Shown: piece by piece, positions 17,733-26,156 of the stretch | Numbering within the stretch: position 1 is the first letter of the stretch | Layout of the letters: each line of letters opens with the position of its first letter | Source: Actinomyces sp. oral taxon 171 str. F0337 | GTDB lineage: Bacteria; Actinomycetota; Actinomycetes; Actinomycetales; Actinomycetaceae | DNA: 64,000 nt | NCBI RefSeq assembly: GCF_005696555.1 | Contig: NZ_CP040005.1 | Location: forward strand, 2,480,001 to 2,544,000 | Direction of reading: 5' to 3' | Notes under the pieces: model-generated | Told to the model about the DNA's origin: nothing | Seen by the model: only the letters and a program-made list of their open reading frames with translations | The model's database searches: none | Made by a program: the position numbers and the translations under genes

Positions 17733-17759
17733 GTTCGGAGCCATCGGCAACAGGGATTG
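17733..17759 (-). promoter_or_regulatory. Possible SigK-type promoter of dipZ-sigK-rskA
   Basis: On the minus strand CAATCC (17759-17754) and CCGAAC (17738-17733) are 15 nt apart, about 50 nt before the dipZ start. This resembles the CCATCC / CCGAAT signature I recall for mycobacterial SigK promoters; spacing is slightly short. If right, the operon is self-activated. Confidence 0.3.
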
Positions 17760-17910
17760 TCGAACAACCACATAGCCGCCTATGACGATCGTCACTCACG
17801 ACGGGTGTCGTCAGGCTCATTCTCGAGTTCCGTGAACGGCGACGACTCCGGATCCGCAAGAGCGGGCCATCCCGCACTGACACTGCACCAGCAACCGCAT
17901 AGGAGATCTC

Positions 17911-18423
17911 ATGCGATTCACCGCTACACGTGCCAAGACCCTCGCCACCTCGCTCCTCATCGTCACCGCCGGACTCGGTCTGGCAGCCTGCTCGGGTTCC
18001 GGCTCGAGCGACTCGACCACTCCCGCCACCAAGCAGACCGCGGGCAAGACCAGCGACGGTGGCGCGGCCACGCCCAGCGCTGACAGCAAGGTGACCGGTG
18101 GCGCCACCGGTGGAGGCAGCCAGCCCACCGCTCCCCAGGGCCAGCAGCAGGGTGGTGCTGACAGCAGCGCCGGCACCCAGCAGGGTGGCCAGCAGCCGGG
18201 CCAGCAGCCGGGCCAGCAGGGTGGCGACAACCAGCAGGGCGGTCAGCAGCCGGGCCAGCAGGGTGGCCAGCAGCCGGGCCAGCAGGGCGGTGACAACCAG
18301 CAGGGTGGCCAGCAGCCGGGCGGCTCCATCCAGGGCGACAACCAGCAGGGTGGTCAGCAGCAGGGCGGCGCCGAGAGCAGCGCCGGCGCCCAGCAGCCGG
18401 GCCAGCAGGGCGGCGGCAACTGA
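17911..18423 (+). CDS. Repeat-rich Gln/Gly/Pro lipoprotein
   Basis: A 170-residue predicted lipoprotein. The signal peptide MRFTATRAKTLATSLL ends at LAAC (Cys27), with a good GGAG site before the ATG. After a Ser/Thr-rich spacer, residues 85-168 are almost entirely QQGGQQPGQQ and GGDNQQGG units; no folded domain is evident. Such chains are flexible, hydrophilic stalks or wall-spanning tethers. It runs divergently from dipZ across a 225-bp gap, so it may share the SigK-type control region, although no promoter is obvious on this strand. The repeats are nearly identical at DNA level and should vary in number between strains. Function unknown. Confidence 0.8.
   Translation: MRFTATRAKTLATSLLIVTAGLGLAACSGSGSSDSTTPATKQTAGKTSDGGAATPSADSKVTGGATGGGSQPTAPQGQQQGGADSSAGTQQGGQQPGQQPGQQGGDNQQGGQQPGQQGGQQPGQQGGDNQQGGQQPGGSIQGDNQQGGQQQGGAESSAGAQQPGQQGGGN
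18160..18420 (+). repeat. Tandem short repeats coding QQPGQQGG / GGDNQQGG
   Basis: Units built from CAGCAGCCGGGC and CAGCAGGGTGGC, with GACAAC spacers, recur many times with few mismatches inside the lipoprotein gene. They are a likely site of slipped-strand copy-number change. Confidence 0.8.
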
Positions 18424-18450
18424 GCCGGGAGACCTGTACTACCCATCTGG

Positions 18451-18490
18451 CGAGGGCCTCGCTGCAGCAACGGCTGCGGCGAGGCCCTCG
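18451..18490 (+). terminator. Terminator of the repeat lipoprotein gene
   Basis: An 18-bp stem (18451-18468 with 18473-18490), one T-G pair and an AACG loop, 27 nt after the stop. Only a short CTTTC follows, but the stem is very stable. Confidence 0.8.
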
Positions 18491-18702
18491 CCGGCTTTCA
18501 ACTCACGTAACAGCGCCTCAGCCTCATCACGGCGCACAGGACGCGACCGGAGGGGATCACGATAACGTTGCGGCTCGGCCGCCCCCATGCCAGGCTTCCG
18601 GGAGGCCGGGGCGGTGGACAACGGACGACCAGGACACCGTTCGATCTGCAAGCCGTCCACCGCCCCGGTCCCCGCACCCGTTCCCAACATCTGGAGACCC
18701 CC

Positions 18703-19284
18703 ATGCTGTCCACCCTGCTGGAGAAGACCGACCCCGCGCGGCGGCGAGTCGGAACCGCGATCGTCGTCGGCGTCATCGGAGGCTTCTTCTCCGCCATCGT
18801 CAAGTTCGGCTGGGAGGTTCCCTTCCCGCCCCGCACCCCGGAGCGCAACGCCACCAACCCGCCCCAGCAGCTCCTTGAGCAGCTGGGGATGAGCCCGGAG
18901 CAGTCCCACACCGGCGTCACCTTCAACGGCAACGAGGGGCTGCCGATCTACTCCTTCATCATCCACTTCAGCTTCGCGATCGTCTTCGCCGTCTTCTACT
19001 GCGTCATGGCGGAGTACTACAAGTCGATCACTCTGTGGCAGGGGGCCGCCTTCGGTCTGCTCGTGTGGGTGGGGGCGCACCTGGTGCTCATGCCGCTGAC
19101 GGGCACCGTCCCCTCGCCCTTCCCGTGGGTCGCCGGCGGGCAGACCTGGGCGGAGCACTTCTCCGAGGCACTGGGGCACGTCATCTGGTTGTGGTCGATC
19201 GAGCTCGTGCGCCGGGACGTGCGCAACCGCATCACCCACCAGCCCGACCCGTGGGTTCCGCTCGACGCCGAACCGGCCCGCTGA
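18703..19284 (+). CDS. YagU family inner-membrane protein
   Basis: A 193-residue membrane protein with the YagU/DUF1440 pattern: VGTAIVVGVIGGFFSAIVK as first helix, WEVPFPPRTPERNATNPP after it, IHFSFAIVFAVFYC, a helix around AAFGLLVWVGAHLVLMP, and the conserved GQTWAEHFSEALGHVIW near the end. E. coli YagU contributes to acid resistance; the mechanism is unknown. ATG 18703 with GGAG 7-8 nt upstream is chosen over the longer frame, whose extension is Arg/Pro-rich and unlike the family. It is monocistronic: a strong terminator follows. Confidence 0.85.
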   Translation: MLSTLLEKTDPARRRVGTAIVVGVIGGFFSAIVKFGWEVPFPPRTPERNATNPPQQLLEQLGMSPEQSHTGVTFNGNEGLPIYSFIIHFSFAIVFAVFYCVMAEYYKSITLWQGAAFGLLVWVGAHLVLMPLTGTVPSPFPWVAGGQTWAEHFSEALGHVIWLWSIELVRRDVRNRITHQPDPWVPLDAEPAR

Positions 19285-19311
19285 GTCCTCAGGGCTCGGC
19301 TCGTCTCTCGT

Positions 19312-19350
19312 AGCGTGGGCTGCACCGCATGAGGCGGTGCAGCCCACGCT
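19312..19350 (+). terminator. Terminator of the YagU-family gene
   Basis: A perfect 17-bp stem (19312-19328 with 19334-19350), a 5-nt ATGAG loop and GTTTGG after it, 27 nt past the stop codon. Confidence 0.85.
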
Positions 19351-19394
19351 GTTTGGCTGTCACCCGCCCAACCACTCGATCAGGAGGAGCAGCC

Positions 19395-20156
19395 ATGGTC
19401 ACACTCATCACCGGAGCGTCGTCGGGGATCGGTGAGGAGTTCTCCCGCCGCTACGCGGCCAGGAGGCACGATCTCGTTCTGGTGGCCCGCAGGCAGGACA
19501 AGATCGACGCTCTGGCCAAGGAGCTCCGCAAGGAGCACGGTGTGGAGGTCACCGCCATCTCCCTGGACCTGTCCGAGCCTGACGCAGCCCAACGACTGTG
19601 GAACGAGACCGACCGCAGAGGTCTACACGTTGACGTCCTGGTCAACAATGCCGGCTTCGGCACCGGGAAGGACGTCGCCGACGACGCCCCCGAACGCCTG
19701 GAGCAGGAGGTGCGCCTCAACTGTCTTGCGGTGGTGGGCCTGACGGCCAGGTACCTGCCGGCGATGCGCGAGCGCCGGAGCGGCACAATCATCAACGTCT
19801 CCTCCGCCGCCGCCTTCCAGCCGATGCCCCACATGGCCGTCTACGGGGCCACCAAGGCATTCGTGCTCTCCTTCACCGAGGCGCTCTGGCGAGAGACGAG
19901 GAGGGACGGCATCCGTGTGCTGGCCGTGTGCCCCGGATCCACAGACACCCCGTTCTTCGAGGTCTCCGACGAGGGCACGGTCGTCGGCAGGCTCCGTTCC
20001 ACGCGCCAGGTCCTCGATACGACCATGCGCGCCCTGAGAGGAAGCGGTCCCAGCGTTGTCGATGGTCTGGGGAACGCCGTCGTCGCACGATTCCTCACCC
20101 GTGTCCTCCCCAAGCGGGCGCTCCTGGCGGCAGTGGACCGGGTGTTCCGTCACTAG
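19395..20156 (+). CDS. Short-chain dehydrogenase/reductase
   Basis: A 253-residue classical SDR. TGASSGIG near residue 6-13 is the cofactor-binding loop, NNAGFG the structural motif, SSAAAFQP carries the catalytic Ser and YGATK the Tyr/Lys pair; PGSTDTPFF follows as usual. ATG 19395 lies 5 nt after AGGAGGAGC and starts directly at the Rossmann strand VTLITGA; the upstream in-frame extension is inside the preceding terminator. Arg residues after the second strand (RRQDK) suggest NADPH use. The substrate is unknown. Confidence 0.9.
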   Translation: MVTLITGASSGIGEEFSRRYAARRHDLVLVARRQDKIDALAKELRKEHGVEVTAISLDLSEPDAAQRLWNETDRRGLHVDVLVNNAGFGTGKDVADDAPERLEQEVRLNCLAVVGLTARYLPAMRERRSGTIINVSSAAAFQPMPHMAVYGATKAFVLSFTEALWRETRRDGIRVLAVCPGSTDTPFFEVSDEGTVVGRLRSTRQVLDTTMRALRGSGPSVVDGLGNAVVARFLTRVLPKRALLAAVDRVFRH

Positions 20157-20203
20157 GAGGGCTCCGGCTCCGACCGCAGGTACCCGGAGGCTTGAGGTCC
20201 GGG

Positions 20204-20977
20204 CTACCAGGGAAGAAAGCCCGGGTAGGACTCGAAGGGGTAAAGGCGTCTGGGCAGGTACTGCTTCTGCTCCGCCCACTCGATGAGGGCGCGCCAGTCG
20301 CGGGCGATGCGCTCCTGCGCCTCCTGACGCCGCTCATCGGGGTGAGACTGGCGCACAAAACCGGGAACGATCGTCGATGCGTCGTCAAACGGCCAGGAGT
20401 AGTGCTGCTCCTCGAAGGCCTCGGCCAGCACCAGACGGTCCGCGAGCGGGAGGCCCGCCAGCGGATCAGGGCGATCCCCCTGTACCGCCCAAGCCCCAAC
20501 GAACCTGGCCCACTCCTCCATGGTCGTCAGATGCAGCGCCAGGTTGTGGGTATCAGGAGGCGTCAAGCCGTTGCTCATGCGGAGCCCCCTGTCAAGGTTC
20601 ACACGCGCCGTCTCGCGAAAGGTCACCCAGGGGATGTCGGTGCGCCACCACCAGCATCCGATGAACCGGAAGATGTGCACGCCCGAGGCGTTGAACACGG
20701 TGAAGCTCAGCAGCCGGTACGCCATGAGAGAGGCCACAAGCAGGCCACCGAGCACCAGGGCACCCGTCATGGTCTGGTTGGACGCCCCCGTCGCCGCCAG
20801 AAGAACTCCGGCGGCGATTCCTGCGGTTGCGGTCAGGGGGAGGAACAAGAAGAGATGGAGGAGGATGTAACTCGGGTTGCGCAGTGCCGTGAAGATGAGG
20901 AATCGCCGCTCAATCCAGCGGGATGGAACCAGCGCCCAGTCGATGTACTTCGTTGACGCCCTGAGATCTCCCCGCAT
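20204..20977 (-). CDS. Hypothetical membrane protein
   Basis: A 257-residue protein without a family I can name. Two or three hydrophobic segments lie at residues 35-105 (NPSYILLHLFLFLPLTATAG, then GALVLGGLLVASLMAYRLLS); a Trp-rich stretch FIGCWWWRTDIPWVTF follows. The remaining 140 residues are soluble with charged helices (HPDERRQEAQERIARDWRAL) and a C-terminal RRLYPFESYPGFLPW. It is convergent with the SDR gene and sits just downstream of menA on the same strand with a 27-bp gap, so it may be co-transcribed with menA. Confidence 0.7.
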   Translation of the reverse strand: MRGDLRASTKYIDWALVPSRWIERRFLIFTALRNPSYILLHLFLFLPLTATAGIAAGVLLAATGASNQTMTGALVLGGLLVASLMAYRLLSFTVFNASGVHIFRFIGCWWWRTDIPWVTFRETARVNLDRGLRMSNGLTPPDTHNLALHLTTMEEWARFVGAWAVQGDRPDPLAGLPLADRLVLAEAFEEQHYSWPFDDASTIVPGFVRQSHPDERRQEAQERIARDWRALIEWAEQKQYLPRRLYPFESYPGFLPW

Positions 20978-21004
20978 GAGATTGACGCTCTCCGGAGCCG
21001 GGGC

Positions 21005-21985
21005 TCACAGGGTGATGATGACGGTGGCGGCGGCGAAGACGACGCCGTAGGCCAGTTCCATCAGGCCCGCATCACGCAGGGAGGCGATGAGATCGCGTCC
21101 CCGGGCGCCGGCACGCACAGGCGCGGTAGCCCGCCGCACCAGTGGCAGGAGCAGGAGCGGCGCCGCCAGCGCGATGACCAGAGTCAGCAGAGGACTGATG
21201 TGTCCCCCGCCGTCGACGGGACTGGCTGATCCGGTCTCACGCGCCCACACGAGGGCGACGGCCCCCAGCAGCAGGGTCACGTGAAGCATGAGGGAGAAGG
21301 CGCGCCGAGCGCCCCCCTCCCCCAGACGGACCGCCAGGGTCATCTTGCCGTGGGCGGGATCGGTGTCGATGTCGCGTAAGTTGTTGACCATGAGCAGGGA
21401 GCAGGCGAGTAGGCCGATCCCGCAGGCCGAGGGCCACAGCCACCCCGGCACCGTGCCGGCCTGGACATAGGCGGTTCCCACCGTGGCCACCAGGCCGAAG
21501 AAGATGAAGACGAAGACCTCCCCCAGGCCGGCGTAACCGTAGGGGTGGGAGCCGCCGGTGTAGAACCAGGCGGCAGCGATCGCCCCGGCGCCGACGGCGA
21601 GCAGCCACCACTGGCCGCTCAGGACCACGAGCGCAAGCCCCAGGAGGGCTCCGATCCCGAAGCAGCCGAAGGCGGCGAGCTTGACGGTGCGGGGGGCGAC
21701 CTGCCCGGATGCGGTCAGTCGCGGCGGCCCGGTGCGATCGTCGTCGGTGCCGCGCACGCCGTCGGAGTAGTCATTGGCCAGGTTGCAGCCGATCTGCAGC
21801 GCCAGGGCCACGCCCGCGGCCAGAAGGCTCCGCATCACTGAGAGCTCCCCCATCGCGGCGGCGGCCCCGGCGCCCAGGATGACGGGGGCGACGGCGGCCG
21901 GCAGGGTGCGCAGACGCACCACCTCCCCCCAGCTGGTGGCGCGGGGGCCGCTGTCCTGCGCGTGTTCGCCGTTCTCGCCGCTCAC
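21005..21985 (-). CDS. menA: 1,4-dihydroxy-2-naphthoate polyprenyltransferase
   Basis: A 326-residue UbiA-superfamily membrane enzyme adding the isoprenoid chain to 1,4-dihydroxy-2-naphthoate. The first Asp-rich motif is NLANDYSDGVRGTDDDR followed by GPPRLTASG, the second is NNLRDIDTDPAHGKMTLA; about eight or nine hydrophobic helices are seen. The GTG start has AGGAAG five nt upstream. It acts after MenB and MenE, both encoded in this window, and before the MenG/UbiE methyltransferase. It is divergent from the ADP-ribosylglycohydrolase gene. Confidence 0.95.
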   Translation of the reverse strand: MSGENGEHAQDSGPRATSWGEVVRLRTLPAAVAPVILGAGAAAAMGELSVMRSLLAAGVALALQIGCNLANDYSDGVRGTDDDRTGPPRLTASGQVAPRTVKLAAFGCFGIGALLGLALVVLSGQWWLLAVGAGAIAAAWFYTGGSHPYGYAGLGEVFVFIFFGLVATVGTAYVQAGTVPGWLWPSACGIGLLACSLLMVNNLRDIDTDPAHGKMTLAVRLGEGGARRAFSLMLHVTLLLGAVALVWARETGSASPVDGGGHISPLLTLVIALAAPLLLLPLVRRATAPVRAGARGRDLIASLRDAGLMELAYGVVFAAATVIITL

Positions 21986-22124
21986 GGCTTCCTCCGATCC
22001 TCTCGCAATCCTCTAGGGTAGGCGGCAGTGACCCTACCAGCGCCGTGGCCCTCACCGGTGCGAGCGCCTGAGCCACACCTCGGCCGGTGAGGCAGCCGGC
22101 ACCCTGATCGCCAGAAGGACCTCC

Positions 22125-23225
22125 GTGAGACACCCCGATCCCCGTCCTCGTACTCCTTCACCCGGGTCTGAGCCTGCCGCGTCTGAGCCCTCGGTGGGCG
22201 AACGCGCCCTGGGAGCACTGACCGGGCTGGCCCTCGGCGACGCACTGGGGATGCCCACCCAGTCGATGAGCCCGGCACAGATCCGCCGGTGCTACGGCTC
22301 GATCACCGGACTGCGCGACGCCGTCCCCGAGCAGCCCATCGCCCCCTCCATGCCTGCGGGCAGCGTCACGGATGACACCGAGCAGGCTCTCATCCTGGCC
22401 GGCCTCCTCACCGACGGTGGCGGCCGCATCGACCCCCACCAGCTCGCCGATGCCCTCCTGCGCTGGGAGGACGATATGCGCGCCCGCGGTTCCCTGGACC
22501 TGCTGGGGCCCTCCACCAAGCTCGCTCTGGAGCGGGTGCGCGCCGGGGCCGACCCGCGCTGCACCGGCAGGGAGGGCACCACCAACGGCGCCGCGATGCG
22601 AGTGGCTCCGGTGGGCATCGCCTTCTCCCTGAGTACCGACGGCAACGCGCTGGCCCGGGCCGTTCACGCCTCCTGCCTGGTCACCCACGACACCCGGCAG
22701 GGTTTCGAGGCCGCTGGGCTCCTGGCCGCAGCGGTCAGCGCGGCCATCGACGGCGTCGACGCGGCGGGGGCGCTGAAGGCGGCGCTGGACTTCGTGGCCG
22801 CCCACCCCGAGGAGGGCCACTGGACGGAGAGGGCCTCCGTCGCCGCCCGCACGCGCCTGGCCCTGGAGACGAGTCGCGACCTGCACGGGGACGCCCTGGC
22901 CGAGCATCTGCGCACCTACGTCGGGACCTCGGTGGAGTCGGCCGAGTCGGTCCCCTGCGCTCTGGTGATCGTGCGGGAGTTCGCGCAGCGGCCCCTGGAC
23001 GGGCTGTGCTTCGCCGCTGAGCTCGGGGGAGATACCGACACGATTGCCGCGATGGCCGGTGCGGTCCTGGGGGCGAGTTCACCCCAGCTTCTTCCTGCCG
23101 AGCCGGTCCGTCAGGTACTGGCGCGCTCCAGGCTGAGACTCGCCCCGGTCTGCGAGGCGCTGCTGGCGCTCCGTGGCGGTATCGGGCGCTCCCGGAAGGC
23201 CTCTCCGGAGCGGAGGCGGCCATGA
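22125..23225 (+). CDS. ADP-ribosylglycohydrolase family protein
   Basis: A 366-residue all-helical DraG/ARH-family hydrolase, likely removing ADP-ribose from a protein, nucleic acid or small molecule with two metal ions. Metal ligands are visible in GSVTDDTEQAL near residue 77-87 and in the C-terminal GGDTDTIAAMAGAVLGA; GLALGDALGMP near residue 30 is the usual N-terminal loop. The GTG start has AGAAGGA upstream. It overlaps a PfkB kinase gene by 4 bp, the same pairing as E. coli yegU-yegV, suggesting that the released (ADP-)ribose or a related nucleoside product is phosphorylated. Confidence 0.88.
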   Translation: MRHPDPRPRTPSPGSEPAASEPSVGERALGALTGLALGDALGMPTQSMSPAQIRRCYGSITGLRDAVPEQPIAPSMPAGSVTDDTEQALILAGLLTDGGGRIDPHQLADALLRWEDDMRARGSLDLLGPSTKLALERVRAGADPRCTGREGTTNGAAMRVAPVGIAFSLSTDGNALARAVHASCLVTHDTRQGFEAAGLLAAAVSAAIDGVDAAGALKAALDFVAAHPEEGHWTERASVAARTRLALETSRDLHGDALAEHLRTYVGTSVESAESVPCALVIVREFAQRPLDGLCFAAELGGDTDTIAAMAGAVLGASSPQLLPAEPVRQVLARSRLRLAPVCEALLALRGGIGRSRKASPERRRP

Positions 23226-24154
23226 CGGGACGGGTCATTCACACCGGCCAGGTCGTCATCGACCTCACCTTGAGGATCGAGGCGATCCCAGAGCCCGGCG
23301 GTGACGTGTTCGCCAGCGAGTCCTCCATGGCCGTCGGCGGTGGCTTCAACGTCCTGGCCGCCGCTCGCAGGCTGGGTGCCGAGACCCTGTACGCCGGGCC
23401 ACTGGGCGAGGGACCCTTCGCCGAGGTGGCCCGTGCGGCGCTGGAGACGATCGGGGTGGATCATGTCGGCCCGGTCGTACCCGGTGACCAGGGCTACTGC
23501 GTGGCCATGACCGATGCGCGAGCCGAACGCACCTTCATCTCCACCTGCGGGGCCGAGACTCGCGGCCCGGTGGATGCCTTCGACCACCTGGAGGTGAGCG
23601 GCGACGACGTCGTCTACCTCTCCGGCTACTCCCTGGCCGATGATGCCTCCAGGACGGCGCTGGAGCGGCTGGCCGGGAGACTGATCGAGGCCCGGGCGGG
23701 GTGCACGGCACTGTTCGACGTCTCCCCCATGGTTGACTCGATCCCCATGAGCGCTTTGGAGCGCATCGGTGGACTGGCGCCCATCTGGTCCCTCAATGAG
23801 CGTGAGGCCGGGCTGCTCGCCGGTCGTCTGGGGCTGCATGTGGAGATCGGCGACCACGGTGCTGCCTGCGAGACGCTGGCGTCCAGGCTCGGCATCGTCC
23901 TGGTACGGGCCGGGGAGCAGGGTTCCTGGTTCTCCGACGGAGACGGGGCGTGCCATACCCCGAGCATCCCGGTGACACCGGTAGACACCAACGGGGCCGG
24001 GGACGCGCACTCCGGTGTCCTGGCCGCGGCCCTGGCCAGGGGCGTCGATCTGACGACGGCGTTGCGCTGGGCGAATGTGGCCGGCGCCCTGACCACGACG
24101 TGCTTCGGCCCGGCGACCTGCCCGAGTGAGGCGGATATCAGGGCCCTGGCGTAG
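23222..24154 (+). CDS. PfkB-family sugar/nucleoside kinase
   Basis: A 310-residue ribokinase-like kinase. The N-terminal GG(G)FN signature is in AVGGGFNVLAAARRLG near residue 37-52 and the second PfkB signature DTNGAGDAHSGVLAAAL near residue 256-272 contains the catalytic Asp and the anion hole. The ATG overlaps the stop of the ADP-ribosylglycohydrolase gene (ATGA), so the two are translated together. It resembles YegV. Ribose, a nucleoside or a sugar from glycohydrolase action are candidates. Its 3' end overlaps the convergent menE by 17 bp. Confidence 0.85.
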   Translation: MTGRVIHTGQVVIDLTLRIEAIPEPGGDVFASESSMAVGGGFNVLAAARRLGAETLYAGPLGEGPFAEVARAALETIGVDHVGPVVPGDQGYCVAMTDARAERTFISTCGAETRGPVDAFDHLEVSGDDVVYLSGYSLADDASRTALERLAGRLIEARAGCTALFDVSPMVDSIPMSALERIGGLAPIWSLNEREAGLLAGRLGLHVEIGDHGAACETLASRLGIVLVRAGEQGSWFSDGDGACHTPSIPVTPVDTNGAGDAHSGVLAAALARGVDLTTALRWANVAGALTTTCFGPATCPSEADIRALA

Positions 24155-25517
24155 GAGGCTCCGACGTCACGTCCGTCGCGGCCGCGGCGAGGAGCCGGGC
24201 GACCCTTCGCCGGTCGACCTTCCCGCTGGGGCGCAGCGGCAGGGCCTCCAGGACGACGACCCGTTTGGGAGCGTGGGCGCCGTCCAACCGGGCACGGACC
24301 GCCTCACGCAGGGCGGCGCCGTCACACCCGGGCCAGCGGGCCCGCTGCCGGCCCGGCTCGAGCACGACGGCGGCGACCACGCGGCTTCCCCACTTCTCAT
24401 CGGGCAGGCCGACGACGCAGGCCTCGGCAACGCCGTCGATGGCGGTGAGGGCCTCCTCGACCCGGCGGGGCTCGACCTTGACGCCCCCGGTGATGATGAC
24501 GTCGTCCAGGCGGCCCAGGACCTCCAGGCGCCCGTCGGGGTGCAGTCGGCCGCGGTCGGAGGTGGCCAGGATGCGCTTGCCGCCGCTGCGGTGGAAGCCC
24601 TCGCCGTCATCGGGTCTGCCGCCGGGACTGTCGGCGGGCCTGCGGCCAGAGGAGCGGAGGTAGCCCTCGGCCAGGACCGGACCGGAGAGGAGGATGCGGC
24701 CGGCGCCCTCGGCATCGGGGTCCTGGATGGCGACCTCGACGCCTGCCAGCGGGCGGCCGTTGTAGACGCAGCCCCCACCGGTCTCGCTCATGCCGTAGGT
24801 GGTGACCACGGTGACGCCCGCCCTGCGGGCCCGGGCCAGCAGCGCCGGGTCGGCGGCGGCGCCGCCCAGGAGGACGGCGTCGGCATCCGACAGGGCCCGG
24901 CCGGCCACCGGGTCCTGCAGGACGCGCACCAGCTGGGTGGGGACCAGGGAGACGTAGAGCCGGGAGGCGGCCGCCCCAGTGGACAGGCGCGCCGAGTCCA
25001 GGGCGTCCGCGAGCGCCGTCGGGCTGAATCCTGCGCTCGTGTCGACCACGACGGGCTCGGTTCCGGCCTCCAGGGAGCGGATGAGGATCTGCAGGCCGGC
25101 GACGTGGTGGGCGGGCAGGGGCAGGAGCCAGGTTCCCGGGCCGCCGAGGCGCGCGTGGGTGGCGCGGGCGGAGGCCACGAGGGCGGCGGCGCTCATGGCG
25201 ATGAGCCGGCCGGTGCCGGTGGTGGAGCCGGAGGTGCGCAGGATGAGGTCGGTGCGCGCGGGGATGCGGGTGATACGGCGGCTCAGGTCGGCGCGGGCCC
25301 GGGCGGGGTCCTCCCCGGGGCCGATGGGTACGAGCAGAGGCTGCAGCACATCCGTCCGGTCCTCCCCTTCCACGGGGGCGGCGGGGGCGGGGTGGTCACC
25401 ACGGTCGGTGAGCAGGCCGCGCAGGGCCAGGCGCTCGGCGAGGGCGGCGCGCAGGGCGGCGACGTCGTCGGGGGCGGTTCCGCCGGTCAGGAGGCGGAGG
25501 GCGGGCTGGGTGGGCAC
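24138..25517 (-). CDS. menE: o-Succinylbenzoate-CoA ligase
   Basis: A 459-residue adenylate-forming enzyme that activates o-succinylbenzoate for MenB. The AMP-binding P-loop is RTSGSTTGTGR, A5 is TTYGMSETGGG, and the hinge/A8 region reads GRLDDVIITGGVKVEPRRVEE with C-terminal Lys in PSGKVDRRRV. It is shorter than general acyl-CoA ligases at the N-terminus, as MenE usually is. Gene context (menA and menB in the window) favours MenE over other acyl-CoA synthetases. Start GTG 25517. Confidence 0.88.
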   Translation of the reverse strand: MPTQPALRLLTGGTAPDDVAALRAALAERLALRGLLTDRGDHPAPAAPVEGEDRTDVLQPLLVPIGPGEDPARARADLSRRITRIPARTDLILRTSGSTTGTGRLIAMSAAALVASARATHARLGGPGTWLLPLPAHHVAGLQILIRSLEAGTEPVVVDTSAGFSPTALADALDSARLSTGAAASRLYVSLVPTQLVRVLQDPVAGRALSDADAVLLGGAAADPALLARARRAGVTVVTTYGMSETGGGCVYNGRPLAGVEVAIQDPDAEGAGRILLSGPVLAEGYLRSSGRRPADSPGGRPDDGEGFHRSGGKRILATSDRGRLHPDGRLEVLGRLDDVIITGGVKVEPRRVEEALTAIDGVAEACVVGLPDEKWGSRVVAAVVLEPGRQRARWPGCDGAALREAVRARLDGAHAPKRVVVLEALPLRPSGKVDRRRVARLLAAAATDVTSEPPTPGP

Positions 25518-25614
25518 GGCATGATCGTGCCACGGCCCCGGCCGGATGGGGTGAGCGGGTGCGCAGACGGGAGGGGCCGGGCAGTGAGGGGCCTGCGGGA
25601 TCGTCCGGCTCGGT

Positions 25615-25620
25615 TAGGGT
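25615..25620 (+). promoter_or_regulatory. Putative -10 element (leaderless) of the PLDc_N gene
   Basis: TAGGGT ends exactly 6 nt before the ATG at 25627. Confidence 0.5.
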
Positions 25621-25626
25621 TGGCCC

Positions 25627-26100
25627 ATGCGTATCGTCCTCATCGTCCTGGTGTTCGCCCTGACGCTGTACGCCCTGCTGGACTGCGCACGCACGCCGGA
25701 TGAGAGCATGCCGGCGCGGATGCCGAAGTACCTGTGGATCACCCTGATCGTCCTGTTCCCGACCATCGGCCCGATCGCCTGGATCATCGTCTCGAGGGTC
25801 AGGGCCGCCGAGGAGCGCGGCGGTTACGTCGAGCCCACCGTGTGGTCCTCCCGGGAGGGCACGACCTTCCGTCGTCCGCAGCGCGCCCGTCCCACGGCGC
25901 CGGACGACGACCCGGAGTTCCTCAGGGGCCTGGAGCAGGACATCCGCCGTCGCCGGCACCGCCCGCCAGAGCCCGCCGGTGGTCACGACGCCGGCAGCGG
26001 AGCTGAGGGCAGCAACGAGGGCAAGGCCGGTGGGGCCGGAGAGGACGCCGGCGGCGATGAGACGGGCGAGACCGACCGCTCCGGGACCGACCAGCACTGA
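25627..26100 (+). CDS. Small membrane protein with PLDc_N-type domain
   Basis: A 157-residue protein. Residues 1-20 and 36-60 are membrane helices (RIVLIVLVFALTLYALLDC and LWITLIVLFPTIGPIAWIIV), with the conserved loop between them, as in the short N-terminal domain found before phospholipase D-type nucleases and also alone in actinobacteria. The remaining ~95 residues are a charged, Gly-rich cytoplasmic tail (FLRGLEQDIRRRRHR). Function unknown. It is divergent from menE. The stop codon lies in the first unit of a short tandem repeat. Confidence 0.78.
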   Translation: MRIVLIVLVFALTLYALLDCARTPDESMPARMPKYLWITLIVLFPTIGPIAWIIVSRVRAAEERGGYVEPTVWSSREGTTFRRPQRARPTAPDDDPEFLRGLEQDIRRRRHRPPEPAGGHDAGSGAEGSNEGKAGGAGEDAGGDETGETDRSGTDQH

Positions 26101-26120
26101 CCAGCACTGACCAGCACTGA
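26091..26120 (+). repeat. Three tandem copies of a 10-bp unit
   Basis: CCAGCACTGA is repeated three times without mismatch across the end of the PLDc_N gene; the first copy supplies its TGA. Confidence 0.85.
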
Positions 26121-26156
26121 CCGGGAGCACACCGGCCCGGCCGCGCTGCTCCGGCC

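Noticed and set aside
18160..18420. Repeat tract considered as a CRISPR array
   Set aside because: Repeats are contiguous, in frame and coding; there are no unique spacers.
24126..25703. 525-codon plus-strand frame across menE
   Set aside because: It is antisense to MenE, whose motifs are complete; the plus-strand translation is Gly/Ala/Arg-rich without pattern.
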